Shown piece by piece: positions 22,816-33,931 of a stretch of 64,000 nt of DNA (the first letter of the stretch is position 1; each line of letters begins with the position of its first letter). This DNA is from Oreohelix idahoensis. Its lineage: Eukaryota > Mollusca > Gastropoda > Stylommatophora > Oreohelicidae. A program made the position numbers and the translations under genes. The stretch lies in the NCBI GenBank assembly GCA_024509875.1, contig JAMPIV010012453.1, positions 496,001 to 560,000 on the forward strand. Direction: 5' to 3'. The notes below the pieces were generated by a model, which searched no databases, was not told the DNA's origin, and saw nothing but the letters and a program-made list of their open reading frames with translations.

Positions 22816-23924
22816 GAAGACAAATACGGCTTCATTAATTTCCTAGCTTGAGGAAGCCGTCTTTCCCTAAGCCGTCCGTCTGCCAGTCATATCAGATTTT
22901 AGTCTCTAACACCATATGTCTAGAGCCTAATCTTGAAATCAAGTTTCCCCCCTTTGTGCCTTTTTATTATTATATTCCCGGCCCAAGTGGCAGTACTATA
23001 ATTCTTTACCCATTTATCGTCATGGTAACAAGATGAATTATTACAGAAAGGCCTGTTAACCACACTGAATTATCCTAGAAATGTCAGTTAAACACACTGA
23101 ATTAGCCTAGAACTGTCAGTTAAATGCACTAAATTATCATAGAAATGTTGGGCGACAGTATTCTAGTTCTGTGCTTCGTCCTAACCGTCATGTCAATTAT
23201 GATGAATTTACATATTATAGTCGGCGTCTGTGGCCTAATGGATATGAACGCAGTTTCATAATCCAGATATACCAGGTTCGAAACCTACTGCAGGCGGTTT
23301 GGTAGCAAATCGCTTTGTGTGGATTTTTAACAATGGTATAAGCGCCGTACCGTTCAGAAAGCAATGGCAAACTACTGAACGTAAAAATTGCCTAGAAAAA
23401 TCACAAAAACAGCCAATAAAAGCTGGGGTTGATTGCCACGTCCTGTAAAGGATAAGCAACTAACTTTTACATATTATTGTCGGACATCAGTATTATAGAA
23501 TTATCTGGCGAATGAATTAACATATAATTGTCGGACACCAGTATTATAGAATTATCTGGCGACATTATCACAACTCTTCATCTCTGGTTGAATAATCATG
23601 TAAATTATGATGAATATATGTCACGGTCTGTCAACATTATTGTTAATATTAATTTCCTCTAGTCTAAACGTTGGGTCGAATACGATGAAATAATATGGAA
23701 ATTAAAATATATACCAGTTAAAGTTAATATGAACACTTTGTACAATCTCATCCCGTGGGATCATAAAATACACCCGATCACATTGTAGCCATGTGGCTAG
23801 ATGCAATCGTAAAGCAAACATGAATAAAGCAAAACCAGTTCGTACCAATCACTGCGTCGATTTTGCAAGGTACTATACATTTCACCACATTACTATTTTC
23901 TAACGAGATTTCACTTACCTACTC
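22816..23924. other. Unidentified insert or LTR variant with tandem repeats
   Basis: It is absent from the Gypsy-1 LTR. It contains three roughly 31-bp tandem units at about 23045-23150 (core GTCAGTTAAACACACTGAAT). Two roughly 50-bp units at 23470-23570 (core CAGTATTATAGAATTATCTG) lie just beyond a SINE. It may be a distinct element or a repeat-rich LTR variant. Confidence 0.5.
23219..23465 (+). mobile_element. tRNA-derived SINE
   Basis: A 247-bp insertion with duplicated TTTACATATTAT at 23207-23218 and 23466-23477. The head GTCGGCGTCTGTGGCCTAAT carries a box A-like segment, and AGGTTCGAAACC is a box B-like segment. A conserved-looking body contains GCAATGGCAAACTACTG and TTGCCTAGAAAAATCACAA, resembling a SINE-superfamily central domain. 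It belongs to a different family from the poly-A SINEs at 7664 and 46759. Confidence 0.82.
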
Positions 23925-24569
23925 AGAGATTGGACTCTAATCAGCAATGTAGACAAGTGGCTTCACAGTGCTTTAACGCGTGAATTAGCAGCGGTCTTAG
24001 ATTAGGTCTGGCCCCCTTGCCTGCCTGGATGCAAGTAAAAGTTGCCTCGTTTGGCGCAACTTTTAGCATGTTATTTCCACTTGGGCACGTGACCTGAAGC
24101 GTGCCTCATGTGACTTTGGCGTGTGATAGACGCTCCAATCAATAACGTTAAAAGTCATGGGAGGGGTTCCCTAGAGTGGGTTTAACTGGTTCTATCTAAG
24201 TCTAAGTAGTCTGCCCTAATTCAAAACCGGTTTCAGGCCATTGAGGTTAGATTCAGAATGACGTCGTTAATCTAAAAATAGTACTAGACGCTAGAATTGT
24301 TATCAACGAGCGAAATTTGCCGCATATTTTTACCGGCTTTTCGATCATGCATTGAAGATGAATAAGTAAAATGGTGTCTCGTAAATTAAATGAAGAGAAG
24401 ATTGGGCCAGTCGTCACAACTGTAATTCTTTCCATCCTTTTTTCCATAAAACCTTTAAATACAAAGACATTAAGGAATCTTTCTGATGTTTTATGCATGC
24501 AAACATCTTTCATACATTCTCGCATTCTTGTCTCTTATGCGCTTCTTTGGCATCTTCAATGTATCAAAA

Positions 24570-24712
24570 AAGAAGGGACACCCAAATAAACATACAAGAG
24601 ACAGGCATAAAAAGAAGAAAGACATGAAAAGAGCTTGACAGATGGCACAGGATAGCTCTGAGCAAGGTGAAGGCCTATGCACCAAGTGTAGCTGAATAGT
24701 AATGAAGAAGTT
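24570..24712 (+). mobile_element. Possible 3' end of an RTE-like LINE
   Basis: A lysine/arginine-rich segment followed by AAAGAGCTTGACAGATGG, GGCCTATGCACCAAG, a stop and an ATGA-like tail resembles the ends of RTE-C-type elements. It is short and weak. Confidence 0.35.
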
Positions 24713-24796
24713 ATATTATATTAAATTACATATACCATATTATATTTGTTAAAAAAATCTCTACACACTTCATGTTTACTAGACCTATAAACTATA

Positions 24797-25769
24797 CGAG
24801 GTCTGGTCAAAAAGTATCCGACCTTTGGCCAGGAAAAATACAATCACTCACCTGGAAGTCTGAAACCCTAATCTCCTTCAAAGTAATCTCCTTGGGACTG
24901 CACACACTTCTCCCAGTGGTCCCGCCATGCTTGGAAGACTTTCAAGTAGGCCTCTTTGGGAATGGAGTATAGCTCTGCCGTCGAATTTATCATAATGTCT
25001 TCTCGTGACTCAAATCGGGTCCCTTTCAGCGGTATTTTCCGCTTGGGGAACAGCCAGAAATCAAAAGGAGCCATGTCAGGAGAGTGTGGAGCCTGAAGAA
25101 TCAGAGGAGTCTTGTGTTTGGCCAAGAAAGTCTGAATCAGATGCGAAGAATGTGCGGGTGCATTGTCGTGATGCAGCTACCAAGTTCCCGTTGTCCACAG
25201 GTCCGAATCTAGCGCACTCTTCGCAAGTTCAAATCCTCCGTCAATATGGATTGTACTGAACCGTGGCTTATCCCCACCTCGTGTGTAAGTTCTCGGATGG
25301 TGATACGATGGTTCTGCATGACCAGAGACCGCACTTTGTGAATGACCACGTCATTTCGGCTTGTTGATGGTCTACTGGAACGTGGCTCGCTATGCACAGA
25401 TGTGCGGCCATCTTTGAAATGGTTGTACCACTCCTTAATTTGTGTAATGCTCATGGCTTCATCGCCAAAAGCTTGTTGAATCTTTCAAATTGTTTCTACT
25501 TGGGTATCACCGAGCTATTGGCAAAATTTAATGCAATACCGCTGTTCAAAACATTCCGTCATTTCGTGACAAATAAAAATCCGACGGCTTGTTACTACCA
25601 CAGCTCGCGCGTACACTAATTGCAGACGACTGACACTGTCTTTGGGAAGGAAAAAATTAATGCATGCGCAGGAAGGTCTTCTCCACTGTATCCACCAGAG
25701 AAACCTCCCATATATCATTTTTTTTCCCCGAAAAAAAAAAAAGGTCGGATACTTTTTGACCAGACCTCG
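24797..25769 (-). mobile_element. Mariner element, internally deleted, with perfect 29-bp inverted ends
   Basis: The terminal inverted repeats at 24797-24825 and 25741-25769 are perfect (start CGAGGTCTGGTCAAAAAGTA). They are flanked by TA duplications (24795-24796, 25770-25771). The 973-bp length is short for a mariner of about 1.3 kb. Perfect ends imply it was still mobilisable in trans recently. Confidence 0.93.
24868..25454 (-). pseudogene. Mariner transposase remnant, catalytic centre partly deleted
   Basis: The N-terminal helix-turn-helix part (25209-25454) includes MSITQIKEWYNHFKDGRTSV and TIRELTHEVGISHGSVQSIL, the DNA-binding domain that recognises the inverted repeats. The C-terminal part (24868 to about 25165) has HHDNAPAHSS, with the second catalytic Asp, and SPDMAPFDFWLF, with the third Asp 34 residues downstream as in D34D mariners. 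The segment holding the first catalytic Asp is deleted between NLRRVR and the residues preceding HHDNAP, and a stop is present just before that. The protein cannot catalyse transposition. Confidence 0.9.
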
Positions 25770-26038
25770 TACAAGACATTGATCCGTAGTGCCCAGGGCA
25801 GATTATATTCACACGGATATAAAAATTACCCAGTATAAGGGTTAACTATTATGACTTCAAAATGTCCCCCAATTACTTCTGAAAAATCAAATTCGCTCAC
25901 AATATTTTGAGCAACACTATACATTAGTGTGCATGTAGCAATGACATATCAACATCTCTCTTAACTAACTACTTCTAGTAGTTTTCACAAAGCTGAATAC
26001 AATATCTATTATTATATCATGAATTGTTTTTAACCTAC

Positions 26039-26140
26039 CCCTTTTCCTGCTTGAATGCATCTATTCCTGCAGCATATTTGATCTCCCAACGGAAATGTCC
26101 TGTGTACAAACATGTGCCCTCATGACCTTCAAAAAGAAAC
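26039..26140 (-). CDS. DCLRE1C: Artemis (DCLRE1C)-like exon carrying the YTG(D)FR motif, here YTGHFR
   Basis: This 102-nt minus-strand exon has a polypyrimidine-rich acceptor ending CCTTTAG and a GTAGGT donor. In phase with its neighbours it reads FLFEGHEGTCLYTGHFRW and continues to about FKQEKG. It matches the metallo-beta-lactamase core of Artemis just after AGHCPGS. In Artemis relatives the central motif is YTGDFR, and its Asp (human D136) is a metal ligand needed for nuclease activity; here the codon is CAT (His). The frame is open and both splice sites are good, so this is not obviously a pseudogene. A sequencing error, an inactive paralogue or a His-liganded variant are all possible. 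The intron to the next exon is 25,489 bp and the intron to the previous exon is 25,081 bp. Confidence 0.85.
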
Positions 26141-27807
26141 CTAAAGGAAAAAAAAATTCACTTGGGTATCATATTGGTGTCTACAATATTTGTTTTAAAT
26201 TTCTGGCAAGCTTTTTTTTTCCTAAATACGTTTAAAATAAACCTTTGGTCAACTCAGAGAGAACAGAGAGGGTAGAGCAGCCTAACTTACGAAGTGAAAA
26301 ATGGTGTACCCATTACCCAACCATTCTCTTTTTAACTGTCACAGACGGGTGATGTGGCAGACAATACACAATACCCATAGAAGAATAAGATGGACAGCAT
26401 TTACACACAGGCCTTGTTGGGATTGACCTTTGAGCGTTTCCTCGCACCCTTTAGAAACCGCCTGTAGTGTCTCATATATGCTTTAGCCATTTCCCTTCTT
26501 TAGAGCAGAGGTGGAAAACCCATTGGCAATTGTTATAACCAACTCAGTTTTGGTGAACTGAATTATGCTATAAATATTTCAGAAAATGTTTTAATTACTG
26601 TGTATGCACGTTATTGTAAGAGTGTTTAATGGACTATTTATCAACAGCTTTCAAAATACTTCACTGTGAGAAGCCTATGTTCGATAGTACTGCCATCCGA
26701 CAGTGTGGTGAGAAGCTAAATGTCAACACTGGAAATGACTTAGTCCAATCATGATCTTCGCAGTTAGTTGTTTATTACAGTTTTTGCTTGTAGTTTGCAC
26801 TCTTTACTAGGTATGTCATCTACACCATAGCATTACAAGAAAAAAACATTAATATGCTGTATAACTTTTACACAAAATAAACAAGGTGTAACATAAAATA
26901 TAGGCAAAATAACATGTTTTTATGAGATGAAATACGATATACCTTGTAAGTTTGGTATTATTAATACTGATGTAATAATTAGCAGGTAATAAATGCAAAA
27001 TTGTAACATATGAACTTCAACATTAATTTTTTTTAAATGGAGAGCAGTGATGTTGATTCTGATCAACAGTAGCAATAATAATCTGTGATATGACTGACAC
27101 CAAAAAGCAAAGCAATTTTAAATGATAACAATTTGTATACGTTACGGGGAGGGGGGAATGGGAAACAAACTAGTTTAGCATAAAATAGTAAATATTTTTT
27201 AATCAGAACTTTGAAAGATGGCAGGGCTAGCATTACGTAAGCCTTTCAGAAAAATAAATGTTTTAAAAAGAAATTCATCTTGAAATGCCTAATCTCTAGT
27301 TCTCTCTTTAAGATATATTTTAGTGTCTTCCTCTATTTCTTTTATCCTGGGCATTCTAGAATATGGACTGCCTTAGGATGCTTGTTGAGTGCCTAGGTTA
27401 TACTAGGGGTCTAATGTTTAATGTTGTAATATGAACTTCAATAAGTGACCTTTTGTAACCCAAACATCAGCTCTACAAGAACTGCAGAAAGTAACAACAC
27501 TAGAATGTGTATCCAAACGTATATACAAATGAATGAATTTCTTTTGATATGAAGATCATCATCCTTTTCTTGTGAACATTTTGTTTAAAAAAAAGCAGAC
27601 ATCTTGAGTGAAACCACGTCATTTTAACTAATATGATCCTTAACAAAGTGTCAGCCTCCTGTTGTGTTTTCCAACCTGTGCTGCGAACTGAACCCAATCC
27701 ACCTTGGTTGCAACTTTCAACTTCACTCCTGGTCTTATTCATGCTGTCACCTTGAGGCAGAAGTGAAAGTAATGCTGCATATAAATTATTGTCAGAGTTC
27801 CATAGCC
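26141..27807. other. Unannotated intronic sequence
   Basis: An AT-rich stretch upstream (in gene sense) of the 26-kb Artemis exon. No transposon ends, coding domains or RNA genes were recognised. Confidence 0.45.
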
Positions 27808-28209
27808 CAGCGGTTTTCAACCTTTTTGAGTCCATGGCCCCCCTGACCAACTACATTCTTTCTGCGGCTCCCCTGTGGGATAACTCTGTAAAAACTCTTG
27901 CGATGTTTCGACATTTAGCCTAACTTTTTTTTTTAGCAGGAGAGCTTTGGAAAGGCTTTTAAACAATGTAATTTTTTAACGTAATTTTTAAAAAAATACA
28001 ATTGGACAAGCTGTGAAAAAATTACACGTACAAGAAAAAATATACACAAAGTGCACTTTGAAAACCATTACTATAAAAATAAGAAAACAGCACAGATAAA
28101 GTAGTTTCTTTCTAACATTTTTTGTTAGTTTTGTCTGATTCAATCTCCATAACAAAAACTTATACAGTAAAACTAAAAAAAAAATATGATGAATAAAGTA
28201 CCAGTCACC

Positions 28210-29940
28210 TCAGTGTAAAACTTGAGCTTGCTTGTTGTTACACAGCTTGTCAAATCTTGGCACCAATTGAGATACAGCTACCCTCATTTCCTTCTCCACA
28301 TCAAGTCTTGATCTGAAGAACTTGGTTTTATGACAGCCACTGCTGAAAACCCAGCCTCGCAGAGATAGGAGGTTGCAAAAGAAATTAATATCTTCAGTGC
28401 TCTCTTGCTCAAGCTTGGGAACTCCTGTTTTACTGAATACCAAAATTTTGGCAATCCATGGATTGAAACTTTGCTTGTAGTAAAGAGTCTGATGAAAGTT
28501 CTATCAGTTCTTCCTCTTCTGCAGTACTGAAGATCGAAGGAGCATCACTACTGAAGGGATTTTGAACCCACTTAAACCTGTCACAGTTATCAGAGGCATC
28601 CTTTTCTATCTAGTCCCAGTTGTATTATGACTTTCTACTATGACTGCGATCACCCATATTTTTTTTCCTCCTTCAATTGCTTTAAAAAAAAAAATTTTTT
28701 TATTAGGTGTTTGCTACTTTTCTTAGTAGCACGCCCCTTTCAACCGCCTACCATATACATGGAGTTGTTGGTTATATCAGGACGTCTTTCATTTATTGCA
28801 ATATGCTTTTGTTGGTATTTAATTTATACTATATTATCTCTAGTAGGGTTTTTTTTTTTTTTAATTTTGTTATAGTTCAATGTCGTTTTATTACCCCAAG
28901 TATGATATTGTCTAAACTGATATGTTTTTATGTTTCACTGGAGGGTTTTTGGTCAATCCGTATTTATCTGGCGGGAGTTTTTACCAATGTAGACTACTGG
29001 CTTGCATCCTTGTTTATTTATGTTTTATATGTTAGCTTTTGTTTTTGTAATAAAGTGTTTTATTAACTTGTGTATTTCTGATGGGGTCTTAGTGCCTATG
29101 AGATTTCCTACACTCATTTCTACCTTGTGGTTACTACAGTATGTCTTAATGTTTTGCCTCTGCTGGTCATATTTTTTGCAGTCCACCAGAAAGTGTCTAA
29201 TTGTGTTTGGTTCTTGACACTCTTCGCCCCTCACTTTAACTATTTAAAAAAATATATATATATATTTTTTCTAATTTTTTTTTTTTTTTTCCACTTTTCC
29301 ACTCACTCTGTTTTCCAGTCCTTGTTTTCATTATTTGTTATTTTTTGTTTTTAATGTACTATCCACTTCTGTTTTCCGGTTTATTGGCAGCCATCTTTGC
29401 TCTACCATGTGACTGGACATAAGGGAGTGTTGTTTTCTCTTATTTTTATAGTTTCATGTTCTCTACTTAATTCTCATTTTCTTTCCCTCCTGTCACTTGC
29501 TTGTCTGTCCCTGACAAAGGCCTTGTGGCCGCAATGTAGGTTTTTCTTTTCCTTTCTCTTTGTAAGACGTATTACTATTTGTGTTTTTTTTTTCTTTCAA
29601 CCGTCACAATTATCAGGAAAGTATTTTTCAAAATAAACACTGAGTTGAGATAAGTGTCCTTGAATTATAGAAACAATATCTGCACTAAAATCTATTTCAT
29701 TGTCTGTAATGAACTACTGCAAACCTGGAAGCAGTCCATTTCTCCTTCATTGATTTTTCTCTTCCAAAGAAGAAGCTTCTTTTTGAAGGCCGAAACTTTG
29801 TCAAGAAGTTGAATCAAATAAGTTGCACTTCCTTGCAGAGACTTATTCAACAAGTTCAACTTTTCAAAAAGATCACAGAGGTATGCAACTTTTAACAGGA
29901 AGTCAGTGTCCAGAAAGCACTTAGCACTGACATGGTGAAT
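28210..29940 (-). pseudogene. hAT-family (ZBED5/SCAND3-like) transposase fragments
   Basis: Two minus-strand blocks survive. At about 29730-29940 is LKVAYLCDLFEKLNLLNKSL, then QLLDKVSAFKKKLLLWKR, from the alpha-helical insertion domain. At 28210-28600 is WVQNPFSSDAPSIF, EEEELIELSSDSL and finally SRLDVEKEMRVAVSQLVPRF, the hAT C-terminal dimerisation region and family end. The blocks are separated by unrelated sequence and frame changes. The N-terminal BED zinc finger and the catalytic Asp region were not located. This family has given rise to domesticated host genes, but here the frame is broken. Confidence 0.75.
28970..29250 (-). mobile_element. LINE C-terminal fragment inside the hAT remnant
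   Basis: The minus-strand frame 29025-29234 reads EECQEPNTIRHFLVDCKKYD, the Cys/His-type C-terminal motif of RNase H-bearing LINEs. No RT motif was seen. Poly-T tracts nearby obscure its ends. Confidence 0.55.
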
Positions 29941-30150
29941 GCGCGGAAAGTTGATAGGCGGGTCAGGGGGAGCGGGACTTCAAAGACTGGCCAACATCAA
30001 AAGTGAAATTTCTCCGGGGTCACGCAGGTTGACAAACACCAAAAATAAAATTTCCCACCGCTCTGTGTTTTCTTTACAGCTAAATACGAAAAATATCCAT
30101 GCCCACCCGCGGCGCCCCTGACCGTCAGTCATGGCGCACCAGGGCTGTTC

Positions 30151-30990
30151 TTTAACCCAATAGTTTCAACAGATCATACAGAGGCAGCCACCAGACCTCT
30201 TGCCCCTACCTCTACAGCTATGACTTTTGCTGTGAACCTGTCATGTCTCAAGTCCGTGACCAGATCATTATACATGGCCAATATGAACAAGTGTTGCTCA
30301 TCTAATCTGGATTCAAATGCACTGTCAGCTCAATCATTATAATCTGGTGCAATGATGAGGAGTGTAGAACTATATCTGGTCATCTTTGAGACCACGTAAT
30401 ATGCCACAATAAACTTAAATGCTGTACTGTGAAAAAATTAGCATATCTCTGAGTAGCTATAATGAGTTATTGATCCTTATTCTAGTAATCTGAACTATAA
30501 TTTGACCTGAAATGAGACTTTGCCTCTGGAAGGGAAAAGTCTAGAAAACATCACCTCAAAGGCAGAGAAATTAAAAAAAAAAAAAAAATCAACAGTTCAT
30601 TTCAATAATTAGGCTTATTTAAAAAAAAATTTATTTAAAATATATCTTTGTAAGGAACATTTATATTAGAGTAATATATAGATATTAGGTTTTAGTTCTA
30701 TTACTGAGGAGTTGTTTGTTTAAAAATTCACATAAATTTGTTATGAGCTAACATGAACCTAAAGTCAATTCCTTGACAGCCTTTCTGGTCAATAGAAAAA
30801 CCAGTTGTTTAATCCATATCTCACATTTTGAAGAAAATGAGCTGCAACTTTACATTATATGAGGCAGTTAATGGGAAGATTCAGATATTTTGATGATACT
30901 GATAATTTCATCTGGTCTTACACTTGACCTAAGGATGAGAGATTATTATTGTTGTTGAACCGAACTGACATCACTGCACTTCAGGCTAAC
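30151..30990. other. Unannotated AT-rich stretch
   Basis: No coding or repeat boundary was recognised. Confidence 0.4.
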
Positions 30991-31720
30991 CCATAGGTCT
31001 CCTCAGCATATGTCCATGGGTATGAATGCTAACTGTTCCTGCTGTGCGCTGGTTGTATACATGACAAATACATTCTCTCATACATCCATCCCTGCTAGCC
31101 TATGTGGTTACCTACATGTAAATTTGATGCCCAATTCCAGCAATCTTAGCTCTGCTGATTCATCTATTGCAGGGTCATTCTCTAACAGGCGCACATTAAT
31201 TCTTTGGTATTTCTCCCTTATCCATATCCAGTGTCTCCACTATGTATGCTCTCAAAGCTAGTCTGCCAAGTCTCTCATCTCTCATAACCACGTGCACCTG
31301 CATGGCAAGGACAGTAGATCCACACCAATGCCTGAAGATTCTAAGCTTCTATGCATGTTTTCCATTCATGCCATAGCCATCCATTTTGAATCTTCCGAAG
31401 CACGGATTGAGTCGGACACAATAACTGCCCTTGTAAATGGAGTTTCAAATAGCCACCTTAGGACTGCAGTAGCTGCCTCTACCTCCATTCTCATGCTGGA
31501 GGTTGTTGTTAGGTGAGCTCCACTCTATTTGGCGACGATCTTACCCTTTACTCTAGCCAAGAAGCCCCAGCCTGATTTCTCACCACAGAGTACAAACCTA
31601 TCAGTGTATACAATGGCACCTTTTCCCACATGATCATGTAGCAGTTGATTAACTTCCATATGAGAGATACAATAGCAAAACAGAACAGTATCTCATGGTA
31701 GCACTCATTCCTGCTTTCCA
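30991..31720 (-). mobile_element. RNase H-bearing LINE fragment
   Basis: The minus-strand frame contains GKGAIVYTDRFVL, EKSGWGFLARVKGKIV and SSMRMEVEAATAVLRWLF, with AVIVSDSIRA downstream. These are RNase H catalytic segments in order. Stops interrupt the frame. It is probably from the same broad group as LINE-F. Confidence 0.72.
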
Positions 31721-32049
31721 CATTGATGCTTTTTTTTATTTAAAGCTTGCAGTTTAGGCAGATTATATTCTTATTTCATGTTAACCCTGCCAGCCCTGAT
31801 TCCCTGAAAGTTATGTTCCCTTATGACTGAGTTTCTGAGCAAAAATATATAAAAACACATATAGTCATAAGCCATAACAATTACATTAAAACCACTGCAC
31901 ATATACACATAACATTTCAGGGCATTATCAATAATAGGCTGTTTTTTAAAATATTCCAGATAATCCGCGAATACGATATGGAAGATGTCTCAACAGTTGT
32001 CCCTATCACTACGTCTGTTTTGGAGAATCTCTTTTCTCAACTCTCCTAG

Positions 32050-33535
32050 GCCACAAACCTTTTTAACAGCTTCTATGACTCCATAGGCATGGGTAACATA
32101 AACATTGAAATGATAGAAGCTCTGGAGAGCTTTGGTATAGATACAATCACAGATCTATGCAACGATATATACAATACAGGATATATACCACACGACATGA
32201 AGACTTCAGTTTTTATAACATTGCCCAAAAAACAACATGCAACAGAATGTTCAGACTTCAGAACAATCAGCCTGATGAGTCATGCAATTAAGATACTGCT
32301 CAAAATCATACAGGAAAGAATAAAAAGTAAGGTAGACAGCGAAATCCAAGAAGAACAGTCTGATTTTAGATGGAACAGTGGAACAAGAGAGGCAATATTT
32401 TGCCTAAGAATATTAGCAGAAAAATATACAGAGGTCCAAAAAAGTATGTACATGTGCTTCATTGACTATAAGAAGGCTTTTGACAGAGTCCATCATGAGA
32501 AAATAATTGAATGCCTTGAAGACATAGGTATTGATGGCAAAGATATAAGAATACTCAGTAATCTTTATTGGGAGCAAACTGCCACAGTAAGATCTGGAAG
32601 GAATTATTCATCATACATAGACATAAAAAGAGGTGTCAGACAAGGTTGTGTGCTGTCCCCCTGCCTATTTAATTTATAAACCGAAAAAATTTTCAGATAC
32701 AGGAAATACCAGGACTGAACATCAGTGGAAGGTCAATAAACAACCTTACATATGCATATGATACCGTGTTGTTAGCTGAAAGCGAACAGGAATTACAAGA
32801 ACTAGTGAAGCAAGTGAACAGTATAAGTCATGAATATGGACTCGACATTAATATTGAGAAAACAAAAACTATGATAATTAGCAAAACAAACGATAAACCC
32901 ACATTAAAGATAAGCATAAATGGGAAAATCCTGGAACAAGTCAAAAGCTACGTATATCTTGGTCATATATTAACAGAAGATGGCAGATGTGAAACAGAAA
33001 TCAAGAAGAGAATAGGAATGGCCAGAGCTACATTCAACAACATGAAACATATACTGACATCTAAACAGTTATCTCACAAATTAAAACTGAGAATCATAAA
33101 GTGTTACATATATTCTGCATTTCTGTATGGTGCTGAAACATGGACGATGAATAAGCATTTGGAAGAAAGAATTGAGGCTCTTGAAACGTGGATATATAGA
33201 AGAATGGGGCGTATCTCATGGAAAGAGATGAAAACAAATAAAGAGGTCCTAGAAAATCTAGGTATGAAAATAGAACTAATGAGGGAAATCAAGGTTCGGC
33301 AGCTAAAATACTTTGGCCACATAAAAAGGCATAACACCTTGCAGAAGACCATAACAGAGGGGAGAGCTGAAGGCAAACGTGCAAGGGGAAGACAGCGCTA
33401 TAAGTGGGAAGATAACATCAAGAGATGGACAGGAAAGAGTCTATCAGAGTGCACCACCAAGACAAGAGACAGAAGACGTTGGAGATCCATTACAGCCAAC
33501 CTTCGTTGTGGAGATGGCAACTGATGATGATGATG
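32050..33535 (+). mobile_element. LINE-D: 5'-truncated RTE-like element
   Basis: The RT-containing 3' part of a non-LTR element ends in a TGA trinucleotide repeat at about 33521-33538. It has no endonuclease. It lies next to the minus-strand RTE-B end at 33539. Confidence 0.82.
32089..33524 (+). pseudogene. LINE-D reverse transcriptase, two frames
   Basis: The first frame (32089-32679) has SVFITLPKKQHATECSDFRT, MYMCFIDYKKAFDRVHHEKI and RGVRQGCVLSPCLFNL. A short frame break leads to the second (32766-33524). The catalytic motif region reads YAYDTVLLAES where YADDT/FADD is expected, so one catalytic Asp is gone. The C-terminus has YSAFLYGAETWTMNKHLEE, RQLKYFGHIKRHN and GKRARGRQRYKWEDNIKRW, the conserved end of RTE-like proteins. 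It is inactive both by the frame break and by the active-site change. Confidence 0.82.
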
Positions 33536-33538
33536 ATG

Positions 33539-33890
33539 ACTCCATATGATTTCTTTTTCTTTAATCCTTAGCAGCAACCTGTCAAAGCAACTAGTGGCCA
33601 TCATGCCTGGTGGTGTCTTGTTGGGCAGCAACAAACTGTTTCCACTTTACTCGGTCAGCGGCCATCCTTCGTGCAGTGCCCCAGCTCTGGTTGATTCCAA
33701 ACATCTCGGCCTCCACAGTTCTCTGAAAAGTTGTTTTTGGTCGGCCTCTCTTTTGCTTTCCTTCAGGGGTCCATATCATAGCTGTTCTTGTGATGGCATC
33801 AGAGTCTCTTCTGAGAACCCCAGTGTCTGCCAGATATGATGGTGTGCATGTCCTCTTGGTTGCTCCGAGTAAGCAGTTCTTGGTTGGTGA
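33539..33890 (-). mobile_element. RTE-B 3' end fragment
   Basis: On the minus strand it encodes KQKRGRPKTTFQRTVEAEMF, then SWGTARRMAADRVKW and TRHDGH, and ends in an AAAGAAAAAGAAAT-like tail. It matches the RTE-B end found at 16850-16976 and 56610-56788. Confidence 0.82.
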
Positions 33891-33931
33891 TGGTATTCAG
33901 ACAAAAAGTTTGGAGAATTATCCTTAGGCAG

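Larger units (their letters stand above)
22140..24418 (-). repeat. Minus-strand LTR related to Gypsy-1, interrupted
   Basis: Read on the minus strand it starts TGTGACGACTGGCCCAATCT at 24418 and follows the Gypsy-1 LTR in order. Shared stretches include CTTTTAACGTTATTGATTGG, CCTTGCACGACAGTCCAATC, CTTCACTATCAGCCAGGGGC and TCTCCTTACAAACTTTTC. Divergence is much greater than between the two Gypsy-1 LTRs. About 1.1 kb (roughly 22816-23924) has no counterpart in Gypsy-1. No internal Gypsy sequence flanks it, so it is probably a solo LTR. The low-coordinate end is approximate. Confidence 0.8.
27808..30150 (-). mobile_element. hAT transposon remnant (ZBED5-like), interrupted
   Basis: The end CAGCGGTTTTCAACCTTTTT, followed by GAGTCCATGG and a C run, is the typical end of hAT elements of this type. 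Transposase pieces lie on the minus strand inward from it. The opposite end is degraded near 30120-30150 (CATGGCGCACCAGGGCTG). A LINE-like insertion occupies part of about 28620-29600. Confidence 0.72.

Noticed and set aside
23045..23570. Short direct repeats as a CRISPR-like array
   Set aside because: Units are adjacent tandem repeats of 31 and 50 bp without unique spacers, in an animal genome.
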